NCBI GenBank assembly: GCA_022819985.1
Contig: JAJEGH010000008.1
Location: 62,001-126,000, forward strand
Direction of reading: 5' to 3'
Origin: Alphaproteobacteria bacterium
GTDB lineage: Bacteria; Pseudomonadota; Alphaproteobacteria; Bin65
DNA length: 64,000 bases
This document shows, in pieces, positions 43,742 through 53,142 of this stretch (position 1 is its first letter; every line of letters starts with the position of its first letter). Position numbers and translations under genes: made by a program. The notes under the pieces were generated by a model. The model ran no database searches. It saw only the letters and a list, made by a program, of their open reading frames with translations, and was not told where the DNA came from.

Positions 43742-45049
43742 ATGAGCGGAGCCTCCCCCGTGATCGAACTGGCCGAGCATCAGGAACCGGCCGACCCGCT
43801 GCTGCGCGGCGAGAAGAAGGATCTCTACGAGGTCGGCGAGATCCCGCCGCTCGGCCATGTGCCGAAGCAGATGTACGCCTGGGCGATCCGGCGCGAACGG
43901 CACGGCGAGCCGGAGACGGCGATGCAGGTCGAGGTCGTCGACATGCCGGAGCTGGACAGCCGCGACGTGCTGGTTTTCGTGATGGCCGCCGGCGTCAACT
44001 ATAACGGCATCTGGGCCTCGCTCGGCACGCCGGTCTCGCCCTTCGACATCCACAAGGCGCCGTTCCACATCGCCGGCTCCGACGCCAGCGGCATCGTCTG
44101 GGCGGTCGGCGAAAAGGTGCGCAACTGGAAGGTCGGCGACGAGGTCGTCATCCACTGCAACCAGGACGACGGCGACGACGAGGAATGCAACGGCGGCGAC
44201 CCGATGTTCTCGACCACCCAGCGCATCTGGGGCTACGAGACGCCGGACGGCTCCTTCGCCCAGTTCACAAGGGTGCAGGCCCAGCAGCTCATGCACCGGC
44301 CGAAGCACCTGACCTGGGAGGAGAGCGCCTGCTACACGCTCACCCTGGCGACGACCTGGCGGATGCTGTTCGGCCACCGGCCGCACATCCTGCGGCCCGG
44401 CCACAACGTGCTGGTCTGGGGCGCCTCCGGCGGCCTCGGCTCGATGGCCGTGCAGCTCTGCGCGGCGACCGGCGCGAACGCGATCGGCGTGATCTCCGAC
44501 GAGGACAAGCGCGAGTTCGTCATGTCGCTGGGCGCCAAGGGCGTCATCAACCGGCGGGAGTTCGACTGCTGGGGCCAGCTTCCCGAGGTCGGCGCCGACG
44601 AATATCGCGCCTGGTTCGGCGAGGTCCGCAAGTTCGGCAAGGCGATCTGGGACATCACCGGCAAGGGCAACAATGTCGATTTCGTGTTCGAGCATCCGGG
44701 CGAGGCGACCTTCCCGGTCTCGACCTTCGTGGTCAAGCGCGGCGGCATGGTCGTCTTCTGCGCCGGCACCACGGGCTACAACATCACCTTCGACGCGCGC
44801 TATGTCTGGATGCACCAGAAGCGCATCCAGGGCAGCCATTTCGCCCATCTCATGCAGGCGTCCCAGGCCAACCGGCTGGTGATCGAGCGGCGCATCGACC
44901 CGTGCATGTCCGAGGTCTTCGCCTGGGAGGACATCCCCGAAGCCCACATGAAAATGCGCCGCAACGAGCACAAGCCCGGCAACATGGCCGTGCTGGTGAG
45001 CAGCAAACGCCCCGGCCTGCGCACGATAGAGGACGCGATCGAGGAGTAG
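43742..45049 (+). CDS. ccr: Crotonyl-CoA carboxylase/reductase
   Basis: Ccr carboxylates and reduces crotonyl-CoA with CO2 and NADPH to (2S)-ethylmalonyl-CoA, the key step of the ethylmalonyl-CoA pathway. The 435-residue MDR-type product starts at 43742 after an AGGAAAG site. It contains PKQMYAWAIRRERHGEPETAMQ, VFVMAAGVNYNGIWASLGTPVSPFDIHKAPFHIAGSDASGIVW, the nucleotide-binding VLVWGASGGLGSMAVQLC and KAIWDITGKGNNVDFVFEHPGEATFPVSTFVVKRGGMVVFCAGTTGYN, all characteristic of Ccr. ecm is divergent 248 bp away. Confidence 0.97.
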   Translation: MSGASPVIELAEHQEPADPLLRGEKKDLYEVGEIPPLGHVPKQMYAWAIRRERHGEPETAMQVEVVDMPELDSRDVLVFVMAAGVNYNGIWASLGTPVSPFDIHKAPFHIAGSDASGIVWAVGEKVRNWKVGDEVVIHCNQDDGDDEECNGGDPMFSTTQRIWGYETPDGSFAQFTRVQAQQLMHRPKHLTWEESACYTLTLATTWRMLFGHRPHILRPGHNVLVWGASGGLGSMAVQLCAATGANAIGVISDEDKREFVMSLGAKGVINRREFDCWGQLPEVGADEYRAWFGEVRKFGKAIWDITGKGNNVDFVFEHPGEATFPVSTFVVKRGGMVVFCAGTTGYNITFDARYVWMHQKRIQGSHFAHLMQASQANRLVIERRIDPCMSEVFAWEDIPEAHMKMRRNEHKPGNMAVLVSSKRPGLRTIEDAIEE

Positions 45050-45057
45050 AGGCCGGC

Positions 45058-45942
45058 CTACCCCCGCCGCCAGGCGCGCGGGGTCCGCCAGGTTGCGACG
45101 GCGACGCCGGCGAGGACCGTCAGCGTCGCGCCGATCTTGGTCCAGGTCACCGGCTCGGCGAGGAAGATCGCGCCCCAGGCGACGCCGACCAGCGGCGAGA
45201 TGTAGTTGTTCATGGCGACGAAGTTCGGCCCGGTCCGCTGGATCAGCACGAACATCATCAGGATGTTCACGCTCGTGCTGAGCACCGACAGGGCAAGCAG
45301 CGCGAGGGCCGGAACCAGCGTGGGCTTCGACGCCAGCGGGTCGCCGAATCCGAAGGAAATCGGCAGGAGCAGGACCGCCCCCATGGCCAGCGACCAGCCT
45401 GCGCTGACCGCCGGGTCGACGCCTGCCATCGTCCGGCGCGTGATCGTGAGCGCGACGGCGAAGCAGGCCGAGCCGCCGATCACCAGGAGCTGACCGGACA
45501 GCGCACTGCCGATCCCCCTCGCCGCCGCCGGACCGAGCAGGATGAGCACGCCGGCGAAACCCAGCGCCACGCCGGTCAGCTTGCGCCAGGTGAATTTGTC
45601 GTCGGAGAAGAAATGCGCCACACCGAGGGTGAACAGCGGCACGGTCGTGATCAGGATCGCGCTGAGACTGGTGTCGATATACTGCTGGCCGGTATTGATC
45701 ATCACGAACGGCATGGCGTTGCCGATCAGCCCCAGCACCAGCAGCATCAGCCACAGGCGGCGTTCGGCCGGCGGCCGTTTGCCCATGAGCCAGCCGATGG
45801 CGATCAGGATACCGCCGCCCAGCACCGTGCGGCAGAGGGCGAGGGTTGCCGGATCGAACCCCGCCAGCGCCAGCTTGATGAACAGGAACGACGAGCCCCA
45901 GACCATGGCCAGCGCCACCAGCATGAGATAGTTGACGAACAT
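45058..45942 (-). CDS. EamA/DMT-family transporter
   Basis: A 294-residue membrane protein with ten predicted helices in two EamA repeats (MVWGSSFLFIKLALAGFDPATLALCRTVLGGGILIAIG and SPLVGVAWGAIFLAEPVTWTKIGATLTVLAGVAVATW). DMT exporters move amino acids, metabolites or nucleotide sugars; the substrate cannot be told. It converges on ccr with an 8-bp gap. No terminator hairpin is evident between them. Confidence 0.9.
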   Translation of the reverse strand: MFVNYLMLVALAMVWGSSFLFIKLALAGFDPATLALCRTVLGGGILIAIGWLMGKRPPAERRLWLMLLVLGLIGNAMPFVMINTGQQYIDTSLSAILITTVPLFTLGVAHFFSDDKFTWRKLTGVALGFAGVLILLGPAAARGIGSALSGQLLVIGGSACFAVALTITRRTMAGVDPAVSAGWSLAMGAVLLLPISFGFGDPLASKPTLVPALALLALSVLSTSVNILMMFVLIQRTGPNFVAMNNYISPLVGVAWGAIFLAEPVTWTKIGATLTVLAGVAVATWRTPRAWRRG

Positions 45943-46158
45943 GGGCTTGGGGCTACGGTCGGTTCACGGATCGTCGTCCTGCGCGGGAAAGGCGGCGGCC
46001 GGCACCTTAATTGCAATTCCCTCCCCGCGGGCGGAAAGTTGCGCAGGCCCGGCATGCGCCGCCCGTACGAACCGAGGACCGGACGGACCGAACGGCGGCG
46101 CAGGCTGCGCTGGAGCGCGTTCATTCTCGATGGAAGCGCCGATGCAGCTATGGCGCCC

Positions 46159-46384
46159 CTTCGATACGCCCCGCCCTGGCGGGCGGGGCTACTCAGGATG
46201 AGGATGAGGGGAATGTTGAGGCCTTTGAACCCCCACCAACCCCCTCATCCCGAGTAGGCGCGTCAGCGCCGTATCGAGAGCCTGCCTTGAGCGAAGCCGA
46301 AGGGGGGCCGTATCGAGAGCCTGCCCTGAGCGAAGCCGAAGGGGGGCCGTATCGAGAGCCTGCCCTGAGCGAAGCCGAAGGGGA
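46159..46384. repeat. Dispersed mosaic repeat A, copy 1
   Basis: A non-coding element beginning CTTCGATACGCC and holding the inverted pair CTACTCAGGATGAGG (46189-46203) and CCTCATCCCGAGTAG (46243-46257), then GGCGCGTCAGCGCCGTATC and a tandem 39-bp array. A second copy of the same blocks lies at 57380-57553. It occupies the gap upstream of clpS. Confidence 0.85.
46268..46384. repeat. Three tandem 39-bp units
   Basis: Units start at 46268, 46307 and 46346 and share GCCGTATCGAGAGCCTGCC and TGAGCGAAGCCGAAGGGG; the first differs by one base (T for C). The unit resembles the short dispersed repeats common in intergenic DNA of several alphaproteobacteria. There is no spacer diversity, so it is not a CRISPR array. 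Confidence 0.9.
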
Positions 46385-46462
46385 CGCCGCACCGTAACGA
46401 TTCCTTCCGAGACGGATACGCTCTATTATCGCAGCCGAGCGCCCGGACGGACCCGCCGATCC

Positions 46463-46780
46463 ATGCCCGACATCGACACCAAGCCCCGGACCGACACGCG
46501 CCCGAAGACACGGAAGAAGACGCAGCGCCCGCGGCTGCACAAGGTCATCCTGCTCAACGACGACTACACGCCGCGCGAATTCGTCGTGCAGGTCCTCAAG
46601 GCCGTATTCCGGATGAGCGAGGACCAGGCCTACCGGGTGATGATGACCGCCCACCGGCGCGATGCCTGCGTCGTCGCCGTCTATACGAAGGATGTCGCGG
46701 AGAGCAAGGCAAGCGAGGGCACCGAACACGGCCGCAAAGCCGGCCACCCGCTGACCTTCACGACCGAGCCGGAGGAGTAG
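46463..46780 (+). CDS. clpS: ClpS adaptor protein (ClpS2 type)
   Basis: A 105-residue ClpS, which binds N-degron substrates and delivers them to ClpAP. The core is LHKVILLNDDYTPREFVVQVLKAVFRMSEDQAYRVMMTAHRRDACVVAVYTKDVAESKA, with the N-end-rule pocket residues around NDDYTP and MTAHRR. The FVV-x-VLKAVFRMSED and C-terminal PLTFTTEPEE signature is that of the alphaproteobacterial ClpS2 group. clpA is not adjacent, also consistent with ClpS2. The upstream region is filled with repeat A. Confidence 0.93.
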   Translation: MPDIDTKPRTDTRPKTRKKTQRPRLHKVILLNDDYTPREFVVQVLKAVFRMSEDQAYRVMMTAHRRDACVVAVYTKDVAESKASEGTEHGRKAGHPLTFTTEPEE

Positions 46781-46910
46781 GGCCGGGCCGGTCTGTTTGT
46801 CTGTCCGCTCGCATTTCGGTGCCGGACTGCTCTTTCCCCTTATACCTCGCCCTTCTCGGAGGATTCTCCACGAAAGGGGGAGACCGCGCCGGGTATGTCG
46901 CTTGCCCGCC

Positions 46911-47110
46911 CGTCATTTCGACCGAAGCGTAACCCCTCCCCGTCATTTCGACCGGAGCGGCGTCAGCCGCGTAGTGGAGAAATCCGGCCGGCGACGGAGG
47001 CCGGCCAGATGCCGGAGCCTGTGGCGTCGCCGCTGTTTTCCGGGGGAACGCCGATCAGGTTTCTCCACTCCGCCCCGGCCGGGGGCCGGGGCTCCGGTCG
47101 AAATGACGGG
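46911..47110. repeat. Dispersed hairpin repeat B, copy 1
   Basis: CCCGTCATTTCGACCGGAGC (46939-46958) and its exact 20-bp reverse complement (47091-47110) enclose a second inverted pair AGTGGAGAAA / TTTCTCCACT. An extra CGTCATTTCGACCG copy lies at 46911-46924. A related element is at 63536-63701. It fills most of the 427-bp gap between clpS and mcl. Confidence 0.88.
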
Positions 47111-47207
47111 ATGGGTTCAAGGACCGGAATGGGCGCAAGTCCGGGGCCGCTTCCCCCGTTGAAGCAGGAGAAGGCCATTGCCCCAGCCTCTTGAGGAGCC
47201 CTGTCCC

Positions 47208-48188
47208 CTACCCTTTTGCCGCGATCGCGTCCGCCATCGCGACCAGGTGCTCGGCCTGGCGGATCGAGGCGTAGTCGATCAGCTTGCCGTCGAGCGCGGC
47301 GGCGCCGGCGCCGGCGGCCTCGCTCTCCCGCATCGCGGCGATGATCGCCCGCGCCTTCTCGACCTCTTCGGCCGGCGGTGTGAAAATATCGTTGGCCGGG
47401 GCGATCTGGCTCGGATGGATCGCCCATTTGCCGTCGCAGCCCAGCACCGCGGCGCGCCGGGCGTGGGCCTCGAACGCCCGGGTGTCGGAGAAATCGCCGA
47501 ACGGCCCGTCGCACGGCCTGAGGCCGTTGGCCCGCGCGGCGACGACCATGCGCGCGATCGCATAGTGCCACATGTCGCCCCAGTGGAAATCGCGCGCGCC
47601 GCTCCCGTCCGGATCGGTCAGCACGCCGTAGTCCGGGTTGGCGCCGCCGATCTGGACGGTGCGCATCCGGGTCGAGGCGGCATAGTCCGCCGCGCCGAAA
47701 TGCAGGCTCTCGTTGCGCGGGCTGGCGGCGGCGATTTCGGCGATATTCTGCATCCCGAGCGCCGTCTCGATAATCAGCTCGAAGCCGATCCGTTTCTTCC
47801 GCCCCGCCGCCATCTCGACCTGGCTGACCAACGCATCGACGGCGTAGACGTCCGCCGCCGTGCCGACCTTCGGGATCATGATGAGGTCGAGCCGTTCGGC
47901 GCAGGCCTCCAGCAGGTCGACGACGTCGCGGTACATCCAGGGCGTATCGAGCCCGTTGATCCGCACCGACAGCGCCTTCTCGCCCCAGTCGCAGTCGCCG
48001 ATCGCCTCGATGACGTTGCTGCGGGCCTCGGCCTTGCGGTCCGGCGCCACAGCGTCTTCGAGATCGAGGAACACGATATCGGCGTCGCCGGCCGCCGCTT
48101 TCTCGAAAAAGCGCGGGCTGGAGCCCGGCACGGCGAGTTCGCTGCGGTTCAGGCGCGCGGGCGCGGGCGCAATCTGGGTATGGGACAT
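47208..48188 (-). CDS. mcl1: L-malyl-CoA/beta-methylmalyl-CoA lyase
   Basis: A 326-residue HpcH/HpaI (CitE-like) lyase that cleaves beta-methylmalyl-CoA to glyoxylate and propionyl-CoA, the last carbon-splitting step of the ethylmalonyl-CoA pathway. Motifs are RSELAVPGSSPRFFEKAAAGDADIVFLDLEDAVAPDRKAEAR (CoA and Mg2+ site), ALSVRINGLDTPWMYRDVVDLLE, LIMIPKVGTAADVY, FELIIETALGMQNI and GPFGDFSDTRAFEAHARRAAVLGCDGKWAIHPSQI. The assignment to Mcl is supported by ecm and ccr nearby. Confidence 0.92.
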   Translation of the reverse strand: MSHTQIAPAPARLNRSELAVPGSSPRFFEKAAAGDADIVFLDLEDAVAPDRKAEARSNVIEAIGDCDWGEKALSVRINGLDTPWMYRDVVDLLEACAERLDLIMIPKVGTAADVYAVDALVSQVEMAAGRKKRIGFELIIETALGMQNIAEIAAASPRNESLHFGAADYAASTRMRTVQIGGANPDYGVLTDPDGSGARDFHWGDMWHYAIARMVVAARANGLRPCDGPFGDFSDTRAFEAHARRAAVLGCDGKWAIHPSQIAPANDIFTPPAEEVEKARAIIAAMRESEAAGAGAAALDGKLIDYASIRQAEHLVAMADAIAAKG

Positions 48189-48330
48189 GGCGGCATCCGG
48201 TCCGGAGGGGCGAAACGGCGCGCACCATAGGCGGCGGCGGACCGGCGTCGGAGCATGGAAAGTGTCGCGCCGGCTGCCCCACGGGCCGGTTTCGGGAAAC
48301 CTGTTTCGGGCGGGCCTGTTTCGGGAGGAC

Positions 48331-49248
48331 TTACTCCGCCGGGCGGCCGGCGAGGGGATGGTGGTCCTCGACCAGCCGGCGCAGCCGCTCGTCCAGGACG
48401 TGGGTGTAGATCTGGGTCGTCGAAATATCGGCGTGGCCCAGCATCTGCTGCACGCTGCGCAGGTCGGCGCCGCGGTTGAGCAGGTGGGTGGCGAAGGCGT
48501 GGCGCAGGACGTGGGGCGACACCCTCGCCCGGTCGATCCCCGCCCCGGCCGCCAGATCCTTGAGCATCTGGCCGAAACGGTGGCGGGTCAGATGGCCGGT
48601 CCCCGAGCGCGACGGAAACAGGAACGGCGAGTCCGCCAGGCGCGGGTTCTGCGCCCGCACCTCGATCCAGGCCTGCACCGCCTCGCGCGCCGCGTCGTTC
48701 AGCGGAACCACCCGCTCCCGGCCGCCCTTGCCCCGCACCTGGATCAGGTTCGGATCGCGCACCAGCGCCGCGAGCGGCAGGCCGACCAGTTCGCTGACCC
48801 GCAGCCCCGTCGCGTAGAGCAGCTGCACCAGGGCGTCGAGCCGCACGCCGCCCGGCCCGGCGCGCCCGGCGGCGGCCCGCAGCAGGCTATCGACCTCGTC
48901 TTCCGACAGCAGCCGGGGCAGGTCCCGGCCGCGCTTCGGCGCGTCGAGCGTCGCCGTCGGGTCGTCGCCGCGGCGGCCTTCGGCGAACAGGAAGCGGTAG
49001 AACTGGCGCATCGCGGACAGGCGGCGCGCCGCCGTGCGCGGCGCCATGCCGGCGCGGTCGAGCGCGGCCAGATAAGCGTGCAGGTCGGCCGGGCCGGCGC
49101 TGTCGAGGGCGGCGCCGTTGTCGCCCAGGAAGGCCGCGAGATGGGCGAGGTCCCGGCGATAGGCTTCGACGGTGTTGTCCGAGGCGCCGCGCTCGGCGCG
49201 CAGCATTTCCTCGAACGGCTCGACCGACGGCGGCAGGGCGGCGGCCAC
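48331..49248 (-). CDS. xerD: Site-specific tyrosine recombinase XerD
   Basis: XerD with XerC resolves chromosome dimers at dif. The 305-residue product starts at GTG 49248, six bases after the stop of the upstream gene. The N-terminal SAM-like domain ([31 protein letters not shown]) is followed by the catalytic domain with Arg in [15 protein letters not shown], Lys in [51 protein letters not shown] with the His/Arg/His and the tyrosine nucleophile. Length and motifs fit XerD; no integron or phage genes are adjacent, supporting a housekeeping role. Confidence 0.93.
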   Translation of the reverse strand: MAAALPPSVEPFEEMLRAERGASDNTVEAYRRDLAHLAAFLGDNGAALDSAGPADLHAYLAALDRAGMAPRTAARRLSAMRQFYRFLFAEGRRGDDPTATLDAPKRGRDLPRLLSEDEVDSLLRAAAGRAGPGGVRLDALVQLLYATGLRVSELVGLPLAALVRDPNLIQVRGKGGRERVVPLNDAAREAVQAWIEVRAQNPRLADSPFLFPSRSGTGHLTRHRFGQMLKDLAAGAGIDRARVSPHVLRHAFATHLLNRGADLRSVQQMLGHADISTTQIYTHVLDERLRRLVEDHHPLAGRPAE

Positions 49249-49253
49249 CGCGC

Positions 49254-51053
49254 TCAGAGCTGCCGGACCAGGGCGGCCTCGACCGCGAGCCGGCGGGCCT
49301 CGTCGTCCAGGCCGACGGCGCGCAGGCCGAACACGGCGTCGCGCAGCAGCCGGCGCGGCAGGCGGCGCAACGAGCGGCCGTTCACCAGCGTCAGGACGCG
49401 CAGCACCGTCAGCCCGCGCTGGCCGGCCGCCGCGACCGCCAGCAGGGCGGGATCGCGGCGCGCGGCGGCCGATTTTGCGGTTGTATCCCCGGTGGTTGTT
49501 TCCCGGGTGTCGGAGCCGCCGTCCGACAGAAGCGGAATATCGTCGATCCGGCCGAGCCCTTCGAACAGCGCCTTGAGATCGGCGATCGGGGCGGCGGCGG
49601 TTTTCGCCGTCCGCCAGCGCTTGTACCGGATCCAGGTCGCGACCGAATCGATGGAGTCTTCGCTCGTCGGCGTCGCCAGGGCGGCCAGCGCGGTGAGGCG
49701 GTGCAGATCGGCCGGATTGCGGAACGGCGCCGCTTTCAGATACCGGTACCAGGCCAGCGCCCGCCCGGTCCGGCCGGTCGCGAAGCAGGCCCGCGCGATA
49801 TGCGCCGCGTGGTCCTGGTACGCCGGCGACGGATCGATCCCGCCGAGCAGCGGGACGGTCTGCTGGGCCGCCAGGATTTCGGCGCCGTCGTCGCCCCGCA
49901 CCGCCGCGGCCGCCGCGAGGCGCCACCACGCCGCCAGGATGCGCAGGCGCCCGGGCGCGTCTTTCGCCGCGGCAGCCGCCAGATACAGGCGCAGCCTCGC
50001 CCGGGCGCCGAAGTTGCGCAGCCGGACCGACGCCGCGTCTGCGAGGTCCTTCGCCGGCAGGCGCACGCCGGCGTAGAGGGCCGCCAGTTCGCGCCCGACC
50101 GGCGCGCCCCGTGCCGCAGCCTGCTCCAGCGCGCCGATCCGCACCGGGCGCAGCGCCTCCGCATTGGCCCCCAGGGCAATCAGCGTGCCGGTGGACAGGC
50201 GCTTCAGTTCGGCCGGCTTGACGCCCATCCTGTGGCGGCTGAGCAGCGCCAGGGTGAGCGGATAGGGTTTCGCAAGACGCGCGGGCGCCCGCCCGGCCGC
50301 GACCGCCAGGACCGTATTCTCGAAGGGCGGCGGCGGCGGCGCGCCCTGGTCGTGGAGCAGGCGCAACGCGATTTCCGCCCGCTCGCCATGGCCGTTCAGA
50401 ACGTGGCAGGCGATCCGCGCCTGCTCGATAAAGGGCGCCGTCGAACCGGGAACGGCCGCGACCGCGGCGCATGCCTTCTTGCCGTCGCCGGCCAGGAAGC
50501 GGGCGCGGATCGCCGGGAACGGCGCTTCCGGTTTCGCGCCGATGCGCGCCGCCAGCGCCGCGGTGTCGCGCACCGCGCCCATGCGGAGCAGGGCGTTGAG
50601 GCGCGCCCGGACGAAGCCGGCTTGCGCCGCGCCCGACGGCGCCAGGGCGACCGACAGGAGCAGGCGGCGCTGGAGGTCGTGCAATACCGGCGACCGGTTC
50701 GCCGCCGGCAGCCGGTCGATCAGGGCCGCGGCTTCGTCCGCATCCGCGCCGCGCCACAGTCCGGCGCCGAGGCCGCCGTTCCCGTCGCCGAGGGTGCCGG
50801 TCGATCCGGTGCCCGGCGCCCCGAGTTCCTCGACCCGGACCGTCGGCCGGCGCGCCGGTGCGCCGGCCCCGGCCCCTTCGCCGGCCCGGTCGATCCGGGT
50901 CGGCGCATTGGCGTCCTGCGCCAGCGCCGGGCCGACGGGCCCGCCGGCGAAACCGAACGATCCCGCCGCCAGCACGACCGGCAGGAGCAGGGCCGAAAGC
51001 GGCCGGCCGCGCCGGGTCCGGAGGAAAACGGGTCGGGGTGTCGTTCGCGCCAT
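49254..51053 (-). CDS. Large secreted hypothetical protein (599 aa)
   Basis: Not recognised. The N terminus has a basic region and a hydrophobic segment ([32 protein letters not shown]) that looks like a Sec signal peptide cleaved after ALA. The rest is Ala/Leu/Arg-rich and helical, with regularly spaced helix pairs suggestive of a TPR-like solenoid, for example [40 protein letters not shown]. It precedes xerD by 5 bp on the same strand and is divergent from aroK. Alphaproteobacterial genomes often hold such a protein here. Confidence 0.6.
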   Translation of the reverse strand: MARTTPRPVFLRTRRGRPLSALLLPVVLAAGSFGFAGGPVGPALAQDANAPTRIDRAGEGAGAGAPARRPTVRVEELGAPGTGSTGTLGDGNGGLGAGLWRGADADEAAALIDRLPAANRSPVLHDLQRRLLLSVALAPSGAAQAGFVRARLNALLRMGAVRDTAALAARIGAKPEAPFPAIRARFLAGDGKKACAAVAAVPGSTAPFIEQARIACHVLNGHGERAEIALRLLHDQGAPPPPPFENTVLAVAAGRAPARLAKPYPLTLALLSRHRMGVKPAELKRLSTGTLIALGANAEALRPVRIGALEQAAARGAPVGRELAALYAGVRLPAKDLADAASVRLRNFGARARLRLYLAAAAAKDAPGRLRILAAWWRLAAAAAVRGDDGAEILAAQQTVPLLGGIDPSPAYQDHAAHIARACFATGRTGRALAWYRYLKAAPFRNPADLHRLTALAALATPTSEDSIDSVATWIRYKRWRTAKTAAAPIADLKALFEGLGRIDDIPLLSDGGSDTRETTTGDTTAKSAAARRDPALLAVAAAGQRGLTVLRVLTLVNGRSLRRLPRRLLRDAVFGLRAVGLDDEARRLAVEAALVRQL

Positions 51054-51320
51054 GGAATTGACCGTCGTTCCGGTGCCGCCCCGTCGGGTCGTGCCGCCAG
51101 TCGGGCCGTGCCGCAGCCGGCACGCCTGCGGCGCCCATGCAAAGAAAACCGTGCAAAGAAAATACTGGCGCCGCAGGACTATCCGAACGACATATTACGG
51201 CGACATTGCGGCGCGGACGGCGCCGGCCGCGCCGCGGTTCCTGCCGGGCGACCGCGCCGCAGGCCCCGAAGCGGCGCTGCCGGAACGCCGGCGCAAGAAC
51301 AGGTGCAGTATCGCACAAAG

Positions 51321-51908
51321 ATGACGGCCCACAGCGAAACAGTCCCGTTGCGCCCCGGCAGGACGGTCGTTCTCGTCGGCCTGATGGGCGCCGGCAAGTC
51401 CGCCGTCGGCCGGCGGCTGGCCCGGCGGCTCGACCTGCCGTTCGTCGACGCCGACGCCGAGATTGAGACGGCCGCGGGCACGACCATCGAGGAATTGTTT
51501 GCACAGCACGGCGAAGACGCGTTCCGCGCCGGCGAGCGCCGGGTGATCGCCCGCCTGCTCGCCGGCGCGCCGCATGTCATGGCGACCGGCGGCGGCGCCT
51601 TCATGGACCCCGAGACGCGCCGCCTGGTCCGGGCGCGCGGCATCTCGATCTGGCTGAACGCCGATCTGGACACCCTGGTCGAGCGGGTAAGCCGCCGCAA
51701 CAACCGGCCGCTGCTCAAGAACGGCGACGCGCGCCGGATCCTCTCGGACCTGATGGCGGTGCGCAATCCGTTCTATGCCGAAGCCGACATCGCCGTGACC
51801 AGCGCCGACCGGCCGCTGGGCGAGATGACGGACCGGGTGGCCGACGCGCTGCGGGACTGGATGGCCGCCCATCCGGACCGGGCCCAGTGCCCGGCGCCGC
51901 AGCCATGA
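51321..51908 (+). CDS. aroK: Shikimate kinase AroK
   Basis: Phosphorylates shikimate at the 3-hydroxyl in the chorismate pathway. The 195-residue product starts at 51321 ([49 protein letters not shown]), with Walker A GLMGAGKS and the shikimate-binding Asp in [25 protein letters not shown] and [16 protein letters not shown] complete the site. aroB overlaps by 4 bp. The frame is open upstream, but that part overlaps the divergent secreted gene and is ignored. Confidence 0.95.
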   Translation: MTAHSETVPLRPGRTVVLVGLMGAGKSAVGRRLARRLDLPFVDADAEIETAAGTTIEELFAQHGEDAFRAGERRVIARLLAGAPHVMATGGGAFMDPETRRLVRARGISIWLNADLDTLVERVSRRNNRPLLKNGDARRILSDLMAVRNPFYAEADIAVTSADRPLGEMTDRVADALRDWMAAHPDRAQCPAPQP

Positions 51909-53053
51909 CCGGCGGCCCGGCCTTGACGGGCGCCCCGCCGGAGGGCGCGGCGGCGCGCGTCCGGGTTTCGCTCGCCGAGCGCAGCTACGACATTCTGGTC
52001 GGCAACGGGCTGCGCCGGCGTTTCGCGGCGGAAATCGCGCCGGTCCTGGCCCGACCCCGGGCGATCGTCGTCACCGACGAGAATGTGGCCGCACCCTATC
52101 TCGCGCCGCTGATGGCGGACCTTGCCGCGGCCGGCGTGAAGGCCGATTCGGTCGTGCTGCCGCCCGGCGAGGAAACCAAGTCCTTCGCCCATCTGGAGCG
52201 GCTGACCGGGCGGTGCCTCGAACTCGGCCTGGAGCGGCGCGATACCCTGATCGCGCTGGGCGGCGGCGTGATCGGCGATCTGGCCGGATTCGCCGCGGCG
52301 GTCCTGCTGCGCGGCGTCGGCTGCATCCAGCTTCCGACCACGCTGCTCGCCCAGGTCGATTCCTCGGTCGGCGGCAAGACGGCGATCGACATGCCCGGCG
52401 GCAAGAACCTGGTCGGCGCGTTCCACCAGCCGGGCCTCGTGCTGATCGACCCGGAAACGCTGGACACGCTGGACCGGCGGCAGCGCCTGGCCGGCTATGC
52501 CGAGACCGTCAAATACGGGCTGATCCGCGACCGCGCCTTCTTCGAGTGGCTGGAAGCGAACGGCCGCGCCGTGGTCGACGGCGGCGGCGATGCGAGGGTG
52601 CGGGCCATCGAGACCGCCTGCGCGGCCAAGGCCGGCGTGGTCGCCCGCGACGAGCGCGAATCCGGCGAGCGCGCCCTGCTGAATCTCGGCCACACCTTCG
52701 CCCATGCGCTCGAAACCGCGACCGGATACAGCGACCGGCTGCTGCACGGCGAAGCCGTCGCCATCGGCATGTGCATGGCGTTCGACCTGTCGGCCGAACT
52801 CGGCTGGACCGGCGGGCAGGAGGCCGCGCGCGTCCGCGCCCATCTCGATTCCGTCGGCCTGCCGACCGCGCCGGCCGCCGTCGAGGGTCTCGGCCTCACG
52901 CCCGCCGCCGCGATCGGCCTGATGCGCCGGGACAAGAAGGTGACCGACGGCCGGATCGCCTTCGTCCTGGTCCGCGGCATCGGCGACGCCTTCGTCACGG
53001 CCGCGGTCGAAGAGGCCGACCTGGAAGCCTATCTCTCCGGAGTCCTGGGCTGA
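51905..53053 (+). CDS. aroB: 3-dehydroquinate synthase AroB
   Basis: Converts DAHP to 3-dehydroquinate using NAD+ and a divalent metal. The 382-residue product begins at 51905 in an ATGA overlap with aroK. Motifs are ERSYDILVGNGL, VLPPGEETKSFAHLERL, LIALGGGVIGDLAGFAAAVLLRGVGCIQLPTTLLAQVDSSVGGKTAIDMPGGKNLVGAFHQP and NLGHTFAHALETATGY with metal-ligand histidines. The aroK-aroB pair is a common proteobacterial arrangement. The next gene starts 89 bp downstream. Confidence 0.96.
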   Translation: MTGGPALTGAPPEGAAARVRVSLAERSYDILVGNGLRRRFAAEIAPVLARPRAIVVTDENVAAPYLAPLMADLAAAGVKADSVVLPPGEETKSFAHLERLTGRCLELGLERRDTLIALGGGVIGDLAGFAAAVLLRGVGCIQLPTTLLAQVDSSVGGKTAIDMPGGKNLVGAFHQPGLVLIDPETLDTLDRRQRLAGYAETVKYGLIRDRAFFEWLEANGRAVVDGGGDARVRAIETACAAKAGVVARDERESGERALLNLGHTFAHALETATGYSDRLLHGEAVAIGMCMAFDLSAELGWTGGQEAARVRAHLDSVGLPTAPAAVEGLGLTPAAAIGLMRRDKKVTDGRIAFVLVRGIGDAFVTAAVEEADLEAYLSGVLG

Positions 53054-53142
53054 CCGGCCGGCCGCGGCCCCGAAACGGCGCGCCGGCCGGCCCCTCCCCG
53101 CGGCGCCCTGCTGAACCCTGCTGACCCCTGCCCGTTGCAGCC

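Noticed and set aside
46268..46384. CRISPR array
   Set aside because: The three 39-bp units are directly tandem without unique spacers, and no cas genes are near.
46011..46397. Plus-strand frame ending in EPALSEAEGGPYR repeats
   Set aside because: The repeats come from translating the 39-bp non-coding array; no upstream domain or ribosome-binding site.
48331..49248. XerD as a phage or integron integrase
   Set aside because: No attachment site, tRNA or mobile genes are adjacent; the length and motifs fit the housekeeping recombinase.
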